The notes beneath the pieces were generated by a model. The model did no database searches. It saw only the letters and a program-made list of their open reading frames with translations, and had not been told where the DNA came from. Of a DNA stretch of 64,000 nt, positions 35,024 to 43,796 are shown in pieces; within the stretch, counting starts at the first letter, position 1; each line of letters begins with the position of its first letter. The translations under genes and the position numbers were made by a program. The stretch is taken from NCBI RefSeq assembly GCF_004361855.1, contig NZ_SNWQ01000015.1, positions 186,001-250,000 of the forward strand, in the 5' to 3' direction. This stretch comes from Kribbella caucasensis (GTDB taxonomy: Bacteria; Actinomycetota; Actinomycetes; Propionibacteriales; Kribbellaceae).

Positions 35024-37583
35024 TCGGCGGCATCCGCTCCTCGATCCACTCCTTGATCCTTCGCCGGGTACGCCGTACGAACCAGCCGACCCCGAACAAC
35101 AAGGCCCCGGCGGCCAGCACCAATCCGGCCAACAGCGACGCGATGATCGTCACCGCGGTCACCCCGACCACTCCGGCGACCACCAGCAACACCACCGCCA
35201 GTCCCAACGCAGCCGACGGCAACCACGGCTGGAAGATCAACGGCCGCTTGGTCTCACCCAGCTCAGCCCCCCGCACCAACCGGCTCCACAGGCTCTCCCG
35301 CACCGGCCGCGTGAACCAGCGAGCGACCTGCAGCAACCACGACGAAGGCTGGTTCTTCCGCGCCGCCATCGCCCGCACCCACTGACCGACCTGCGGCCCC
35401 AGTCCCCCGGACACCTCGACCATCCGGTCGGCGAGCCCTCTTGTGGTCGCGCGGCCGGCCTTCGACTGGTTCAGCTCGTCTCGCATCCGGGTCAGCGCGG
35501 CCAGACCAGCGTCGACCGGGAAGTCGTCGGCCAGCTTCTGCACCTGATCGGCGACCTTCTGGACCGTCCACTCCTCCGACTCGATCACCTGCCGCTGTGT
35601 CTCCCGGATCCAGTCCGGGTCGGCGCCGAGCATCGCGCCGAGATGGGCGACGCAGTGCAACCGGCCCATCAGCCAGTCCCACTTCCGCCAGTCGGCCGCG
35701 CCGAACGCACCGAAGTGCCCGACCTGCGTGCCGTACAGGATTCGGTCCTTCAGGTCGCCCGCGATCGATCCCTCGGGCAACTCGTCCAGCAACGTCAGCG
35801 GGATGTCCGGCCCGAGTCGCAGGAACTGGAACGGCGCGCTGCGCTGCTGCGGCGTCCGCGCCGACGTACACCGCGACACGATCTCCACCTCGAGCGCGGT
35901 CTCCACCACGTCCGCCCCGACGACCTCGATCAACGCCGAGAACTCGTCGCCGAGCACCCGCCGGATCTGCAACTGCTCGAAGACGTCGTTCAACCCGACC
36001 GCGACCGCTTCGGCCCCGCCGGCCGGCTTGAGATCCAGGTCCGCCTCGGCGAGCTCCTCCAGCAGCCTGTCCCGAACCGCCTGCACCTTCTGCAACGCAT
36101 CGCTGGTCGCCGTCAACCGACGCCCGAGCTCACCACGATCCGCTTGCTCCGACCTGTCGATCTGCCCCCGCAACGACCGAAGTACCAGCCGTACTACGCG
36201 CTCCGCGGCGCCTGTCCCCCACGGCCAGCTCGGGGCCCCGTTGACGGTCTGCACCGGCTCCGTGCTGCCGTCCGGATCGGGGACCCAAGGGTGCTCGGTG
36301 GCGAGGACCTCGTCGATCTCGGCCTCGGTCAACGCGGTCGCCGGTTCCAGCACGGTCGTCTGGTCGTGCGACACGATCGTCACCGCCTCCCAGACCCCAC
36401 CGGCCGCCCGGCCCCGCGAGTACGCCGGCAGCAGCAACTCGGCCGCGGTCCGCAACCGCTCCCGCTCCTTTTGTTGCTCGATGCAACGATCAAAGAGCCG
36501 CTGGGTGTCGGACCAGGACGCGTCCGCCTCCAGCAGCAACCGCTCCAGCTGCTCGACGTCGGAGCGGAAGTCCACCTCGCGCGGGAACTGCACCGCCGAC
36601 AACGCCGACACCCGCCAGTTCGGCTCCTTCGATTCCGGCAACCGCGTCTCGGCCAGACCGATCCCGGCCGACGGTACGACGTACAGCACGTACCGGCTGG
36701 CACGGCCGGTCACCGGACGCCGCGCGACCACGTCGAGCACCGGCCCGAACGGCGCGTTGTCGAGCACCCCACCATCGACCAGCCACGCGCCGGAGTCGGC
36801 CTGGTGCTGCCCCGGCTGCATCCGCGGCGGCGACACGGCCATCTTCGGCGTCTCCAGCACCGGCCCGAACGCGGCCGGGAACGAAGCCGACGCGCGAGCC
36901 GCCCGGGCCAGCAACCTGGTGTCACTCAGCCCGTTGGTCTGCGTCATCGTGAACTTCCGGTTCGCCCCGTCGTACTTCGCGGACTGCTCACTCGTGAAGC
37001 CGAACAGGTACCGATGATCCGGTACGACGAACCGCTGGCCGGCCGCGTCCTTCGCCTCGAACTGCTGCACCCCGAGCCCCGACGCGGTCACGAACAACGT
37101 CACCGGCTCTTCCGCCTCGGTCTTGCCGGCGACGGCGACGCCTTCGAGCAGCTTCTTCAACTCGTCCAGGAAGTAGTTGCCGTCCAGCACCGAGGTCGAC
37201 GGGACCCCGACCGCCGGAACCAGTTTGCCGACCTCGAGCGAACCCAGCCCGACCCACTTCTGCCGCAACCACGGGCCCTGGTCGCCGTCCGGATCCAGCG
37301 TCGACCCGTTCGCGATCGCTGTCGCCAGCAGGGATCCGTTCAGCCCGCCCGCACTCGTCCCCGCGATCACGTCGACGACCAGCCGGCGCCGTTCGCCGTC
37401 GCGATGGCACAGGTCGCGCCAACGGGCCGCCAGCACCTCGTCGTACGGCTGGGCGGCCGGCAGTTCGTCGCCACCCGATGCCCGCCGGACCAGGTCGAGC
37501 TCGTGCGTGACGCCGCCCATCCAGACCGCCAGGCTGACGCCACCGTTGAGCACCAGCGCGATCCTGATCTCGTGATCGGACAT
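34998..37583 (-). CDS. Large patatin-like phospholipase
   Basis: An 861-residue protein. The N-terminal third is a patatin hydrolase: oxyanion LNGGVSLAVWMGG, nucleophile in VIAGTSAGGLNGSLLA, catalytic Asp in WLVDGGVLDNAPFG. A long helical region of unknown function follows (about 350-770), then two C-terminal membrane segments (ALGLAVVLLVVAGVVGVTAV and IASLLAGLVLAAGALLF) and a basic end. GGGAG precedes the ATG at 37583. Likely a membrane-tethered lipid acyl hydrolase; role in lipid turnover or defence undetermined. Confidence 0.85.
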   Translation of the reverse strand: MSDHEIRIALVLNGGVSLAVWMGGVTHELDLVRRASGGDELPAAQPYDEVLAARWRDLCHRDGERRRLVVDVIAGTSAGGLNGSLLATAIANGSTLDPDGDQGPWLRQKWVGLGSLEVGKLVPAVGVPSTSVLDGNYFLDELKKLLEGVAVAGKTEAEEPVTLFVTASGLGVQQFEAKDAAGQRFVVPDHRYLFGFTSEQSAKYDGANRKFTMTQTNGLSDTRLLARAARASASFPAAFGPVLETPKMAVSPPRMQPGQHQADSGAWLVDGGVLDNAPFGPVLDVVARRPVTGRASRYVLYVVPSAGIGLAETRLPESKEPNWRVSALSAVQFPREVDFRSDVEQLERLLLEADASWSDTQRLFDRCIEQQKERERLRTAAELLLPAYSRGRAAGGVWEAVTIVSHDQTTVLEPATALTEAEIDEVLATEHPWVPDPDGSTEPVQTVNGAPSWPWGTGAAERVVRLVLRSLRGQIDRSEQADRGELGRRLTATSDALQKVQAVRDRLLEELAEADLDLKPAGGAEAVAVGLNDVFEQLQIRRVLGDEFSALIEVVGADVVETALEVEIVSRCTSARTPQQRSAPFQFLRLGPDIPLTLLDELPEGSIAGDLKDRILYGTQVGHFGAFGAADWRKWDWLMGRLHCVAHLGAMLGADPDWIRETQRQVIESEEWTVQKVADQVQKLADDFPVDAGLAALTRMRDELNQSKAGRATTRGLADRMVEVSGGLGPQVGQWVRAMAARKNQPSSWLLQVARWFTRPVRESLWSRLVRGAELGETKRPLIFQPWLPSAALGLAVVLLVVAGVVGVTAVTIIASLLAGLVLAAGALLFGVGWFVRRTRRRIKEWIEERMPPISPASRNR

Positions 37584-37721
37584 GCATCTCCCTTGTCGTC
37601 TTGGGGTACGACGTTCGTGACCGCACTCGACAGTAGTCGCAGCAGAGGGTGAACGAGAGAGCATACGAAGTGTTGTCGCCGACAGCACCCAGCGTCATCC
37701 TGAACAGAAGGGGTGATCGTC

Positions 37722-38354
37722 ATGTCCAGTGGGCGAAGTGCACTGGCGATCGGGCTGCTGGTGCTGTCCGTGATCGGCTGTTCGGGCAACGATCCGGGCG
37801 ATTCGGGCAACACCCTCGAGCCCCCGACCACTGGTGTGCCGACCGGCGAACCCAGCTTCGAACCGACCGAACCGGAGACCCCGCAACCGCCCCAGCAGAA
37901 GCCGTCGATCATGATCGCGAACGCACCGATCGGCGGCAACGTCGATGCCGACGGCGTCTACCAGTGCGCCGAGGTCAACTGGCTCGGCAAGAACCCGATC
38001 CCGGCCGGCGTCAGTATCCGGACCGGCGCGGCCCACCTCGAACCGGGCGGTGTCTTCGAACTCGACCAGTCCGGCTGCCGCCCCGACAACCGGCCGTGCA
38101 CTGGCGTCGACTGGCAGGAGGAGAACTTCAAGCCGTGCTACGTCGGCGTCCGCCAGGTCGCGACCGGACACGCCGACGAACCGACCACACTGATCCTCCA
38201 AGCCACCGCGATCTGTCCGACGCAGGCGGAGTGCAACAACCTGATCGGGGATCAGAAGGGCAGCCAGATCACATTCATCCCCAACGGGCCGCCCACGTCT
38301 CCGCCGACCTCTGGCGGCGGGTTCCCATCCGCCTTGCTCACCGCGGATGGCTGA
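37722..38354 (+). CDS. Lipoprotein of unknown function
   Basis: A 210-residue protein with lipobox ending at Cys20 (LSVIGC), then a Pro/Thr/Glu linker and a cysteine-rich domain (QCAEVNW, SGCRPDNRPCTG, FKPCYVG, ICPTQAECNN). AAGGGG lies before the ATG at 37722; a GTG at 37713 is the alternative. Overlaps the membrane-protein gene by 8 bases. Divergent from the patatin gene, sharing a 138-base intergenic region. Confidence 0.7.
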   Translation: MSSGRSALAIGLLVLSVIGCSGNDPGDSGNTLEPPTTGVPTGEPSFEPTEPETPQPPQQKPSIMIANAPIGGNVDADGVYQCAEVNWLGKNPIPAGVSIRTGAAHLEPGGVFELDQSGCRPDNRPCTGVDWQEENFKPCYVGVRQVATGHADEPTTLILQATAICPTQAECNNLIGDQKGSQITFIPNGPPTSPPTSGGGFPSALLTADG

Positions 38355-39180
38355 CGAGCGGTCCCAGCTCGAACGCTGGGTGAGTTTCGCGGCCGGGATC
38401 GTCGCACCGATCACCGTCGTGAGCACCCTGCTGTTCTACTTCGGCTACGTTTCCGCGCGAGCGCAGTACGAGTACTTCGGGATCGACGTCGACACCATCG
38501 GCCTGAGCACCCAGGACTACGTGATGCGCAGCCCGCAACCACTCCTGGTCCCGCTGCTCGTCCTCACCCTGCTCGCCGTCGCCGGACTCCTGCTCCACAA
38601 CGCGATCCAGCACACCACGACCACCGTCCGCCGAGCCGGCCTGATTGCCGTCGCCCTGCTCATCCTCGGCATCATCGCCCTGCTCGCCTACCCCTTGCTC
38701 GGCGACCTCCCGTACTACGCCCTCGTGGTCCCCCTCGCGATCGGCCTCGCCGCGGCCACCCTCGGATACCTCGCCTACCTCGGCGCCAAACTCCGCGACG
38801 CCCGCCCGCCGGCCCTCCTCATCGTCCTCCTCGGCATCGTCACCACCACCTGCGCCTTCTGGGCGACAGCGACAACAGCCCAGTACTCCGGCCGCGGCCT
38901 GGCCAAGTCCGACGCCGCCGACCTCGACCAGTTCCCCACCGTCATCCTCGACACCAAGGAGAAACTCCAACTCCGATCCCCCGGCCTCGAGGAAACCACC
39001 CTCCGCCCCGGCACCGGCCAAACCTTCAACTACCGCTACCGAGGCCTCCACCTACTCGTAGTAGGCCAAGACCGCCTCTTCCTCGTCCCCCACACCTGGA
39101 CCCCCTCCAACACCACCCTCGTCCTCCCCCTGGACAACTCCATCCGAGTCCAATTCCAATTCCAGAACGACCCACCGTGA
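38347..39180 (+). CDS. Polytopic membrane protein of unknown function
   Basis: A 277-residue protein with four predicted membrane segments: IVAPITVVSTLLFYFGYV, LLVPLLVLTLLAVAGLLL, LIAVALLILGIIALLAY and the pair YYALVVPLAIGLAAATLGYLAY / LLIVLLGIVTTTCAFW, then a C-terminal soluble beta-rich domain of about 90 residues. The link to the preceding lipoprotein gene is an 8-base overlap, so the pair may form one envelope complex. No known family recognised. Confidence 0.7.
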   Translation: MADERSQLERWVSFAAGIVAPITVVSTLLFYFGYVSARAQYEYFGIDVDTIGLSTQDYVMRSPQPLLVPLLVLTLLAVAGLLLHNAIQHTTTTVRRAGLIAVALLILGIIALLAYPLLGDLPYYALVVPLAIGLAAATLGYLAYLGAKLRDARPPALLIVLLGIVTTTCAFWATATTAQYSGRGLAKSDAADLDQFPTVILDTKEKLQLRSPGLEETTLRPGTGQTFNYRYRGLHLLVVGQDRLFLVPHTWTPSNTTLVLPLDNSIRVQFQFQNDPP

Positions 39181-39192
39181 GATTGGATATGA

Positions 39193-39217
39193 GTTGTAGC
39201 ACTTGGTGTGCTACAAC
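39193..39217 (+). promoter_or_regulatory. Inverted repeat operator of the Phd/PIN operon
   Basis: GTTGTAGCAC (39193-39202) and GTGCTACAAC (39208-39217) are perfect 10-base arms around a 5-base spacer, six bases before the antitoxin GTG at 39224. Type II antitoxins bind such sites to repress their own operon; here the site would also mask initiation. Confidence 0.7.
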
Positions 39218-39223
39218 TTGGGG

Positions 39224-39505
39224 GTGGAATCGATCGGGATCAGAGAGTTGCGGCAGCACGCGTCGCAGTACGTCGCCATGGCGAAGCGCGGCCAGCGAGT
39301 AGCTGTCACGGATCGGGGACGTCTGGTGGCGTACCTGGTTCCGGCCGAGGAGTCGGCCAGTGGCATCCTCGATCGACTCGCAGCAGCAGGCGAATACACA
39401 CCACCCTCCGGAAGCCTTGCCGATGTTCTGCAGCCGGCTGATCCACCTCGCGGCAAGAGGCCGCTCAGCGAAGTGCTGCGTGAGATGCGCGAAGACGAGC
39501 GCTGA
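39224..39505 (+). CDS. Phd/YefM-type antitoxin
   Basis: A 93-residue antitoxin. GIRELRQHASQYVAMAKRGQRVAVTDRGRLVAYLVP is the Phd DNA-binding fold; the acidic/proline C-terminus is the toxin-binding tail. The GTG at 39224 is the family start; an upstream GTG at 39207-39209 region would run through the operator. The stop is 2 bases from the PIN gene, so the two form one operon. Confidence 0.85.
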   Translation: MESIGIRELRQHASQYVAMAKRGQRVAVTDRGRLVAYLVPAEESASGILDRLAAAGEYTPPSGSLADVLQPADPPRGKRPLSEVLREMREDER

Positions 39506-39507
39506 CG

Positions 39508-39900
39508 GTGATCTACCTCCACACCTCGGCCTTCGTGAAACTCGTCTGGGCCGAGAAGGAAACCGCCGCACTGCAGGAATATCTGGCCGAGAACGCGTCG
39601 ACGCCGTTGGTCGCCAGCACGCTCCTCGTCGTCGAAACCCGCCGGGCCGTTCAGCGAGAAGACCCGCCCACGATGGTGAACGCCGACCTCCTGCTCTCCC
39701 GAATCGGCCAGATCGGCATCGGTCCGGCGGTGATCGAATCCGCCGGCCGAATCCCGGAACCCACCCTCCGATCCCTCGACGCGATCCATCTGGCCACGGC
39801 CCTGATGCTCCAGGAGGAACTCCAGGCGATGGTCACCTACGACGAGAGACTCGCACGAACCGCGGCCGCTCACCGAGTACCGGTTGTCGCACCTTCGTAA
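39508..39900 (+). CDS. PIN-domain toxin with altered active site
   Basis: A 130-residue VapC-like protein. The canonical opening YLDTSA reads YLHTSA: the first catalytic Asp is His5 (CAC instead of GAC). The other acidic residues remain: VVETRRA Glu, SLDAIHLATA Asp, VTYDERL Asp. Loss of the first acid removes a metal ligand and should weaken or abolish RNase activity; it may persist as a non-catalytic regulator with the antitoxin, or the metal site may tolerate His. Confidence 0.85.
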   Translation: MIYLHTSAFVKLVWAEKETAALQEYLAENASTPLVASTLLVVETRRAVQREDPPTMVNADLLLSRIGQIGIGPAVIESAGRIPEPTLRSLDAIHLATALMLQEELQAMVTYDERLARTAAAHRVPVVAPS

Positions 39901-39925
39901 CCGCATCCCCTGCTGTCGTTGAGGA

Positions 39926-40945
39926 TCACGCGGAGCCGCGGATGATGAGTTCGGTGTTGTGGATTTCGGGGGTGGTGAGGTCGGCGCCGGCGATTTTGGC
40001 GAGGAGGATCTCGGCGAGGCGGGCGCCTAGTTTTTCGACCGGCTGGCGGATGGTGGTCAGTTTGGGGGTCGTCGTGGTCGCCACCACGGAGTCATCGAAG
40101 CCGACCACTGCGACGTCGTCGGGGACCCGGCGGCCGCGTTGGGACAGGACCCGGAGGGCGGCGGTCGCCATCAGGTCGGACGCGACGAAGAGGCCGTCCA
40201 GATCGGGGTGTTCGTCGAAGAGTTTATTCGCGGCGTGTTCGCCACCGTCGGCCGTGAAGTCGCCGAAGGCAACGGCTTCGGCGAACCCGGCCTCCGCGGC
40301 GACCTCCTGGTACCCCGTCAAACGGTCCAACCCCGCCGTCATGTCCAGCGGACCCGCGACCGTCCCGATCCGCCGACGCCCGATCGACAGGAGGTACTCG
40401 ACCGCAGTACGGGCGCCCGCGACGTTGTCCACGTCGACACTCGCGACCGGTACGTCGACCCCGAGCGGCCGTGCGCTGAACACGATCGGCAACGGCAACT
40501 GGGCCAACTCCTGCAGCACGTTGTCCCGCCCGTGGTGGCTGACGATGATCGCGCCGTCGACGTGCCCGCCGCGCAGGTACCGCAACAGCCGTTGGTCGTC
40601 CCCCTCAGCCGGTTCGATCAGCAGCACCAACTGCGACGACGTCGGCGCCAACGTCATGCTGACCCCTCGCAGGATCCCCGCGAAGAACGGGTCCGAGAAC
40701 ACCCGGCTGTCCGGCTCCGGCACCACCAACGCGACCGAATCCGTCCGTCGCGTCACCAGCGCCCGGGCCGCCCGGTTCGGTACATAACCCAACTGCCCGA
40801 TCGCCCGCTCCACCGCCGCCACCGTGTCCGGCAACACCTTCGGCGACCCGTTCACCACCCGCGACACGGTCGCCCGTGACACCCCTGCCAACGCCGCGAC
40901 CTGCTCCAAGGTCGGAGTCCCACCGTCCTGACCCTGCAACGACAT
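39926..40945 (-). CDS. LacI family transcriptional regulator
   Basis: A 339-residue repressor with N-terminal LacI HTH (TLEQVAALAGVSRATVSRVVNGSPKVLP) and hinge, then a periplasmic-binding-protein-like sugar-sensing domain (CLVV-type EPDSRVFSDPFFAGILRGV, VGFDDS). It lies downstream of a sugar-binding lipoprotein, separated only by the inserted IS, so it is the likely regulator of that gene. Confidence 0.92.
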   Translation of the reverse strand: MSLQGQDGGTPTLEQVAALAGVSRATVSRVVNGSPKVLPDTVAAVERAIGQLGYVPNRAARALVTRRTDSVALVVPEPDSRVFSDPFFAGILRGVSMTLAPTSSQLVLLIEPAEGDDQRLLRYLRGGHVDGAIIVSHHGRDNVLQELAQLPLPIVFSARPLGVDVPVASVDVDNVAGARTAVEYLLSIGRRRIGTVAGPLDMTAGLDRLTGYQEVAAEAGFAEAVAFGDFTADGGEHAANKLFDEHPDLDGLFVASDLMATAALRVLSQRGRRVPDDVAVVGFDDSVVATTTTPKLTTIRQPVEKLGARLAEILLAKIAGADLTTPEIHNTELIIRGSA

Positions 40946-41108
40946 GGGACCTCCTCCGAGACGGCAACGTTCTTAAGGTAGTACCTAGTGCACCGACACG
41001 GGGCACTAGTAGTACTTTGTTAGGTCGGGTAGTGCTGGTGGCAGGTGGGGCAGGTGCCGATCCAGTACGCGAGGAATTGCTGCAGTTTGTGCAGTAGGGC
41101 GTAGAAGG

Positions 41109-42383
41109 TCAGGCCTGCCCATGTTCTTTTGGGCGGGTGAGTCGTAGTCGGGTGAGGAAGATGTGGGCGGCGGTGGCGAGGGTGGCGTGGTGGTGCCAGC
41201 CGGTCCAGCTGCGGCCTTCGAAGTGGTCCAGGCCGACACCGGTTTTCAGTTCCCGGTAGTCGTGTTCGATGCGCCAGCGGATCTTGGCCAGGCGGACCAG
41301 GGTGGCGATCGGGGTGTCGGCGGGCAGGTCGGAGGTCCAGTAGTCGGTGGGTTCGGTCTTGCCGGGTGGCCATTCGGCGATCAGCCATCGTTCGGGCAGC
41401 GATCCGTCGTCGGCGCGGTCGATCTCGCGGCTGGCGGGCCGGATCCGTATCGTGGTGAACTTCGAGCGCATGGCCGCGGTCCGGTTGCCGGGGCCCGTTT
41501 TGGTGCCGCGCCGCCAGGTCACCTGCCGCAGCGCGCGGCGACCGGCGTTCATCACGATGTCCTTGCAGCTGACCGGGGTGTCGGGGTAGCGGGCTATGGG
41601 TGGACGGCCCCGGCCGGAGTAGGGCGCGGTGACCGGCTCGGCGGCCGCCGGGTAGGCGCTGGTGGTGGCTTTGATCGCCACGACGTAGCCGATGCCGCGT
41701 TCTTCCAGACCGAGCCGGAACGCGGTGGCATCACCGTAGCCGGCGTCGGCGACCACGACCGGGGGCTGGTGCCCCCACTGGCGGAGTTCGTCGAGCATCT
41801 CCAACGCCATCTCCCACTTGCGGCGGTGCCGTTCGGACTCGGGGATCCGGCACTTGAGCCTGCGGCGGCGCACCGCCTCGGCCGCTTCGCCGGCGGCAAC
41901 CAACTGGTCGTCCCAGCTCTCGGGCATGAACAGCCGCCAGTCCAGCGGCGCCGACGCGGCATCGGTCACAGCGTGGACGCTGACCGCGACCTGGCAGTTC
42001 CCGACCTTGCCCAACGTGCCGGAGTACTGCCTGGCCACACAGGCCGACGAATCGCCGTCCTTGGCGTGCCCGGTGTCATCGATCACCCATGCGTCCGGCT
42101 GAACCACCGCGGTCGCCAGACCCGCCAGCACCCTGCGCACCGGCACCACATCCCAGGGCGAGTCAGTGATGAACTGCTGCAACCGCTGATGATCCACCCC
42201 CAGCCGCGCCGCCATCGGCTGCATCGACTTGCGACGCCCATCCAGCATCAGACCCCGCAGATACAACCCACCCACGGCCCGCTGATCCGACCGCGCGAAC
42301 GACGCGAACACCTGCCCCACAAAGGAATCCAGGCGATCACCCACCGCAGCGAAGTCAGCAGCATCCACACCCCGATCCAACAC
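41109..42383 (-). CDS. IS701 family transposase, with possible -1 frameshift extension
   Basis: A 424-residue DDE transposase in the zero frame: AWVIDDTGHAKDG (first Asp), VVADAGYGDATAFR (second Asp), and IRWRIEHDYRELKTGVGLDHFEGRSWTGWHHH (Glu). It ends with PKEHGQA at 41109. At 41127-41133 the transcript reads C CCA AAA in frame; a -1 slip adds RTWAGLTFYALLHKL ... and a CxxC-bearing tail, ending at 41020 within the terminal repeat. That tail is the usual C-terminus of the family. Start is uncertain: GTG 42383 has GGGGG upstream; TTG 42407 is the longest. Confidence 0.88.
   Translation of the reverse strand: MLDRGVDAADFAAVGDRLDSFVGQVFASFARSDQRAVGGLYLRGLMLDGRRKSMQPMAARLGVDHQRLQQFITDSPWDVVPVRRVLAGLATAVVQPDAWVIDDTGHAKDGDSSACVARQYSGTLGKVGNCQVAVSVHAVTDAASAPLDWRLFMPESWDDQLVAAGEAAEAVRRRRLKCRIPESERHRRKWEMALEMLDELRQWGHQPPVVVADAGYGDATAFRLGLEERGIGYVVAIKATTSAYPAAAEPVTAPYSGRGRPPIARYPDTPVSCKDIVMNAGRRALRQVTWRRGTKTGPGNRTAAMRSKFTTIRIRPASREIDRADDGSLPERWLIAEWPPGKTEPTDYWTSDLPADTPIATLVRLAKIRWRIEHDYRELKTGVGLDHFEGRSWTGWHHHATLATAAHIFLTRLRLTRPKEHGQA
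41127..41133 (-). promoter_or_regulatory. Slippery heptamer C CCA AAA in transposase
   Basis: The heptamer lies exactly in the zero frame (codons CGC CCA AAA). Tandem -1 slippage would read AGA ACA TGG next and continue for 35 codons to the terminal repeat. Alternatively, a single-base deletion in this A run broke the gene. No stimulatory structure was assessed. Confidence 0.5.
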
Positions 42384-42431
42384 CAAGACCCCCGCAAAAC
42401 AACGCAACCACGCCGACCTAACAAAGTACTA

Positions 42432-43754
42432 CTAGTTGCCCCGTCTGGTGTTGGCGGCCTTCTCCGCATCACGTAGGGCTTGTTTCCAGGCGGCGCTCGG
42501 GGACTGCTTTCCTTCGTCAACACGGGTGAGGGCGTCGGAGAAGACGGTGTTGATCTCGCCGTCGCGCGGGCCCTTGTGCTGTTTGAGGATCACGTTGTTG
42601 GCGCGGTTGATGAAGATCTCGCCGACCGGCGCGTTGTTGAAGTACGCGTTGACCTGCTTCTTGACCTGCTCGTTGTCGTACGCGTCGACGGTCGACGGGA
42701 ACGAGCCGACCTTCTGGAACACCTTGACCTGCTGTTCGGGCGCGGTCAGCCAGGCGGCGAGCTTGGCGGCCTCCGCCGGCTGCGACGACTGCGTCGGCAC
42801 GGTCAGGTACGAACCGCCCCAGTTCCCGCCGCCGCCGGGGAACACGTCGGCGACGTCCCACTTTCCCTTGCCGAAGGCACCGGCATTGTCCTGGATGACG
42901 CCGAGCAGCCAGCCCGGGCAGGCCATCGTGGCGAACGCGTCCGTCCGGAACGCCTTGTTCCAGGCTTCGCTCCAGGCCGGCAGCTTCGCGGACAGACCGT
43001 CCTCGGTACCCGCGACGATCTGGTCCCAGGTCTTCTTGAGCAACTCGTTCTCGTCGCCCAGGTAGCGGTCCTGGTTGGAGTAGTACGCCTGGATCAACTG
43101 GTTGCGCATCGCCTCCCAGGTCAGTACGGCGGAGTCGTACCAGGCCGAGTTCGGCATCTTCGCCTTGAACCGGCGGCCGTAGGAGAAGTACGACGACCAG
43201 TCGGGGAACAGCTTCGCCACCTCGGCCCGATCGGTCGGCAGGCCGGCCTTGGCGAACAGGTCGCGGCGGTAGCAGATCGCCTCCGGGCCGATGTCGGTGC
43301 CGTAGCCGATGATCTTGCCCTCGGAGGTGGTCGCGCCGGACATCTTCCAGTCCAGCCAGCGGGACCTCAGGTCGTCGGCGCCGTGCTGGCGCAGGTCGAC
43401 GAACTTGTCCGCCTTGGCCAGGTACTTGTAGATCCAGCTGACCTCCATCGCCTCGATATCGGCCATCCCGGACCCGGAGGCCAGGTTGGTCTCCAGGTTC
43501 TTGATGTGCTCGTCGACGGTGGCGGCCCGGCGTTCGGTGATCTTGATGTTGGGGTGCGCGGCCTCGTACTCGCGGTACAGGTCGGCGTACCCGAACTCGT
43601 TGAAGGTGGCGATGGTCAGTTCGACCCGCGGACCGTCGGCGGCGTCGCCGGCGGCAGGGCTGGTCTGGTCGTTTCCACCACAGGCCGCGACCAGCAGGGT
43701 GAGGCTGCAGGCCAGGGCGACAGCGGCGGGGCGACAACGGGCACTGGGCCGCAT
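42432..43754 (-). CDS. ABC sugar transporter substrate-binding lipoprotein
   Basis: A 440-residue extracellular binding protein. Lipobox LVAAC ends at Cys25, then a bilobal fold typical of family 1 sugar-binding proteins (VELTIATFNEFGYADLYREYEAAHPNIKI, LDWKMSGATTSEGKIIGYGTDIGPEAICYRRDL, YPGG-like GGGGNWGGSYLTVP). The stop TAG is the TAG of the CTAG target duplication of the IS, so the reading frame is intact. No ABC permease or ATPase genes adjoin it; they would have to be elsewhere. Confidence 0.92.
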   Translation of the reverse strand: MRPSARCRPAAVALACSLTLLVAACGGNDQTSPAAGDAADGPRVELTIATFNEFGYADLYREYEAAHPNIKITERRAATVDEHIKNLETNLASGSGMADIEAMEVSWIYKYLAKADKFVDLRQHGADDLRSRWLDWKMSGATTSEGKIIGYGTDIGPEAICYRRDLFAKAGLPTDRAEVAKLFPDWSSYFSYGRRFKAKMPNSAWYDSAVLTWEAMRNQLIQAYYSNQDRYLGDENELLKKTWDQIVAGTEDGLSAKLPAWSEAWNKAFRTDAFATMACPGWLLGVIQDNAGAFGKGKWDVADVFPGGGGNWGGSYLTVPTQSSQPAEAAKLAAWLTAPEQQVKVFQKVGSFPSTVDAYDNEQVKKQVNAYFNNAPVGEIFINRANNVILKQHKGPRDGEINTVFSDALTRVDEGKQSPSAAWKQALRDAEKAANTRRGN

Positions 43755-43784
43755 TGCATTGCTCCCTGTGATTCAGGACGGGTT

Positions 43785-43796
43785 GAGAGCGTTCTC
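43785..43796 (-). promoter_or_regulatory. LacI-type operator before the binding-protein gene
   Basis: GAGAGCGTTCTC is a near-palindrome with a CG centre, the layout of LacI/GalR operators, 31 bases upstream of the start of the binding-protein gene. The LacI gene behind the IS is the obvious candidate to bind it. Confidence 0.6.

Larger units (their letters stand above)
41010..42431 (-). mobile_element. IS701-family insertion sequence, 1,422 bp
   Basis: The ends are 19-base perfect inverted repeats, TAGTACTTTGTTAGGTCGG at 41010-41028 and its complement at 42413-42431. Both are flanked by CTAG (41006-41009 and 42432-42435), a 4-base target duplication that fits the YTAR rule of IS701 elements. 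One transposase gene fills the element. The flanking sequences ACGGGGCA and TGCCCCGT show that it landed in the centre of a short palindrome at the stop codon of the binding-protein gene. Recent, since repeats and duplication are perfect. Confidence 0.9.

Noticed and set aside
31020..42000. tRNA or CRISPR structures.
   Set aside because: No cloverleaf-type sequence or regularly spaced direct repeats were seen here or elsewhere in the window, though tRNAs cannot be excluded by eye.
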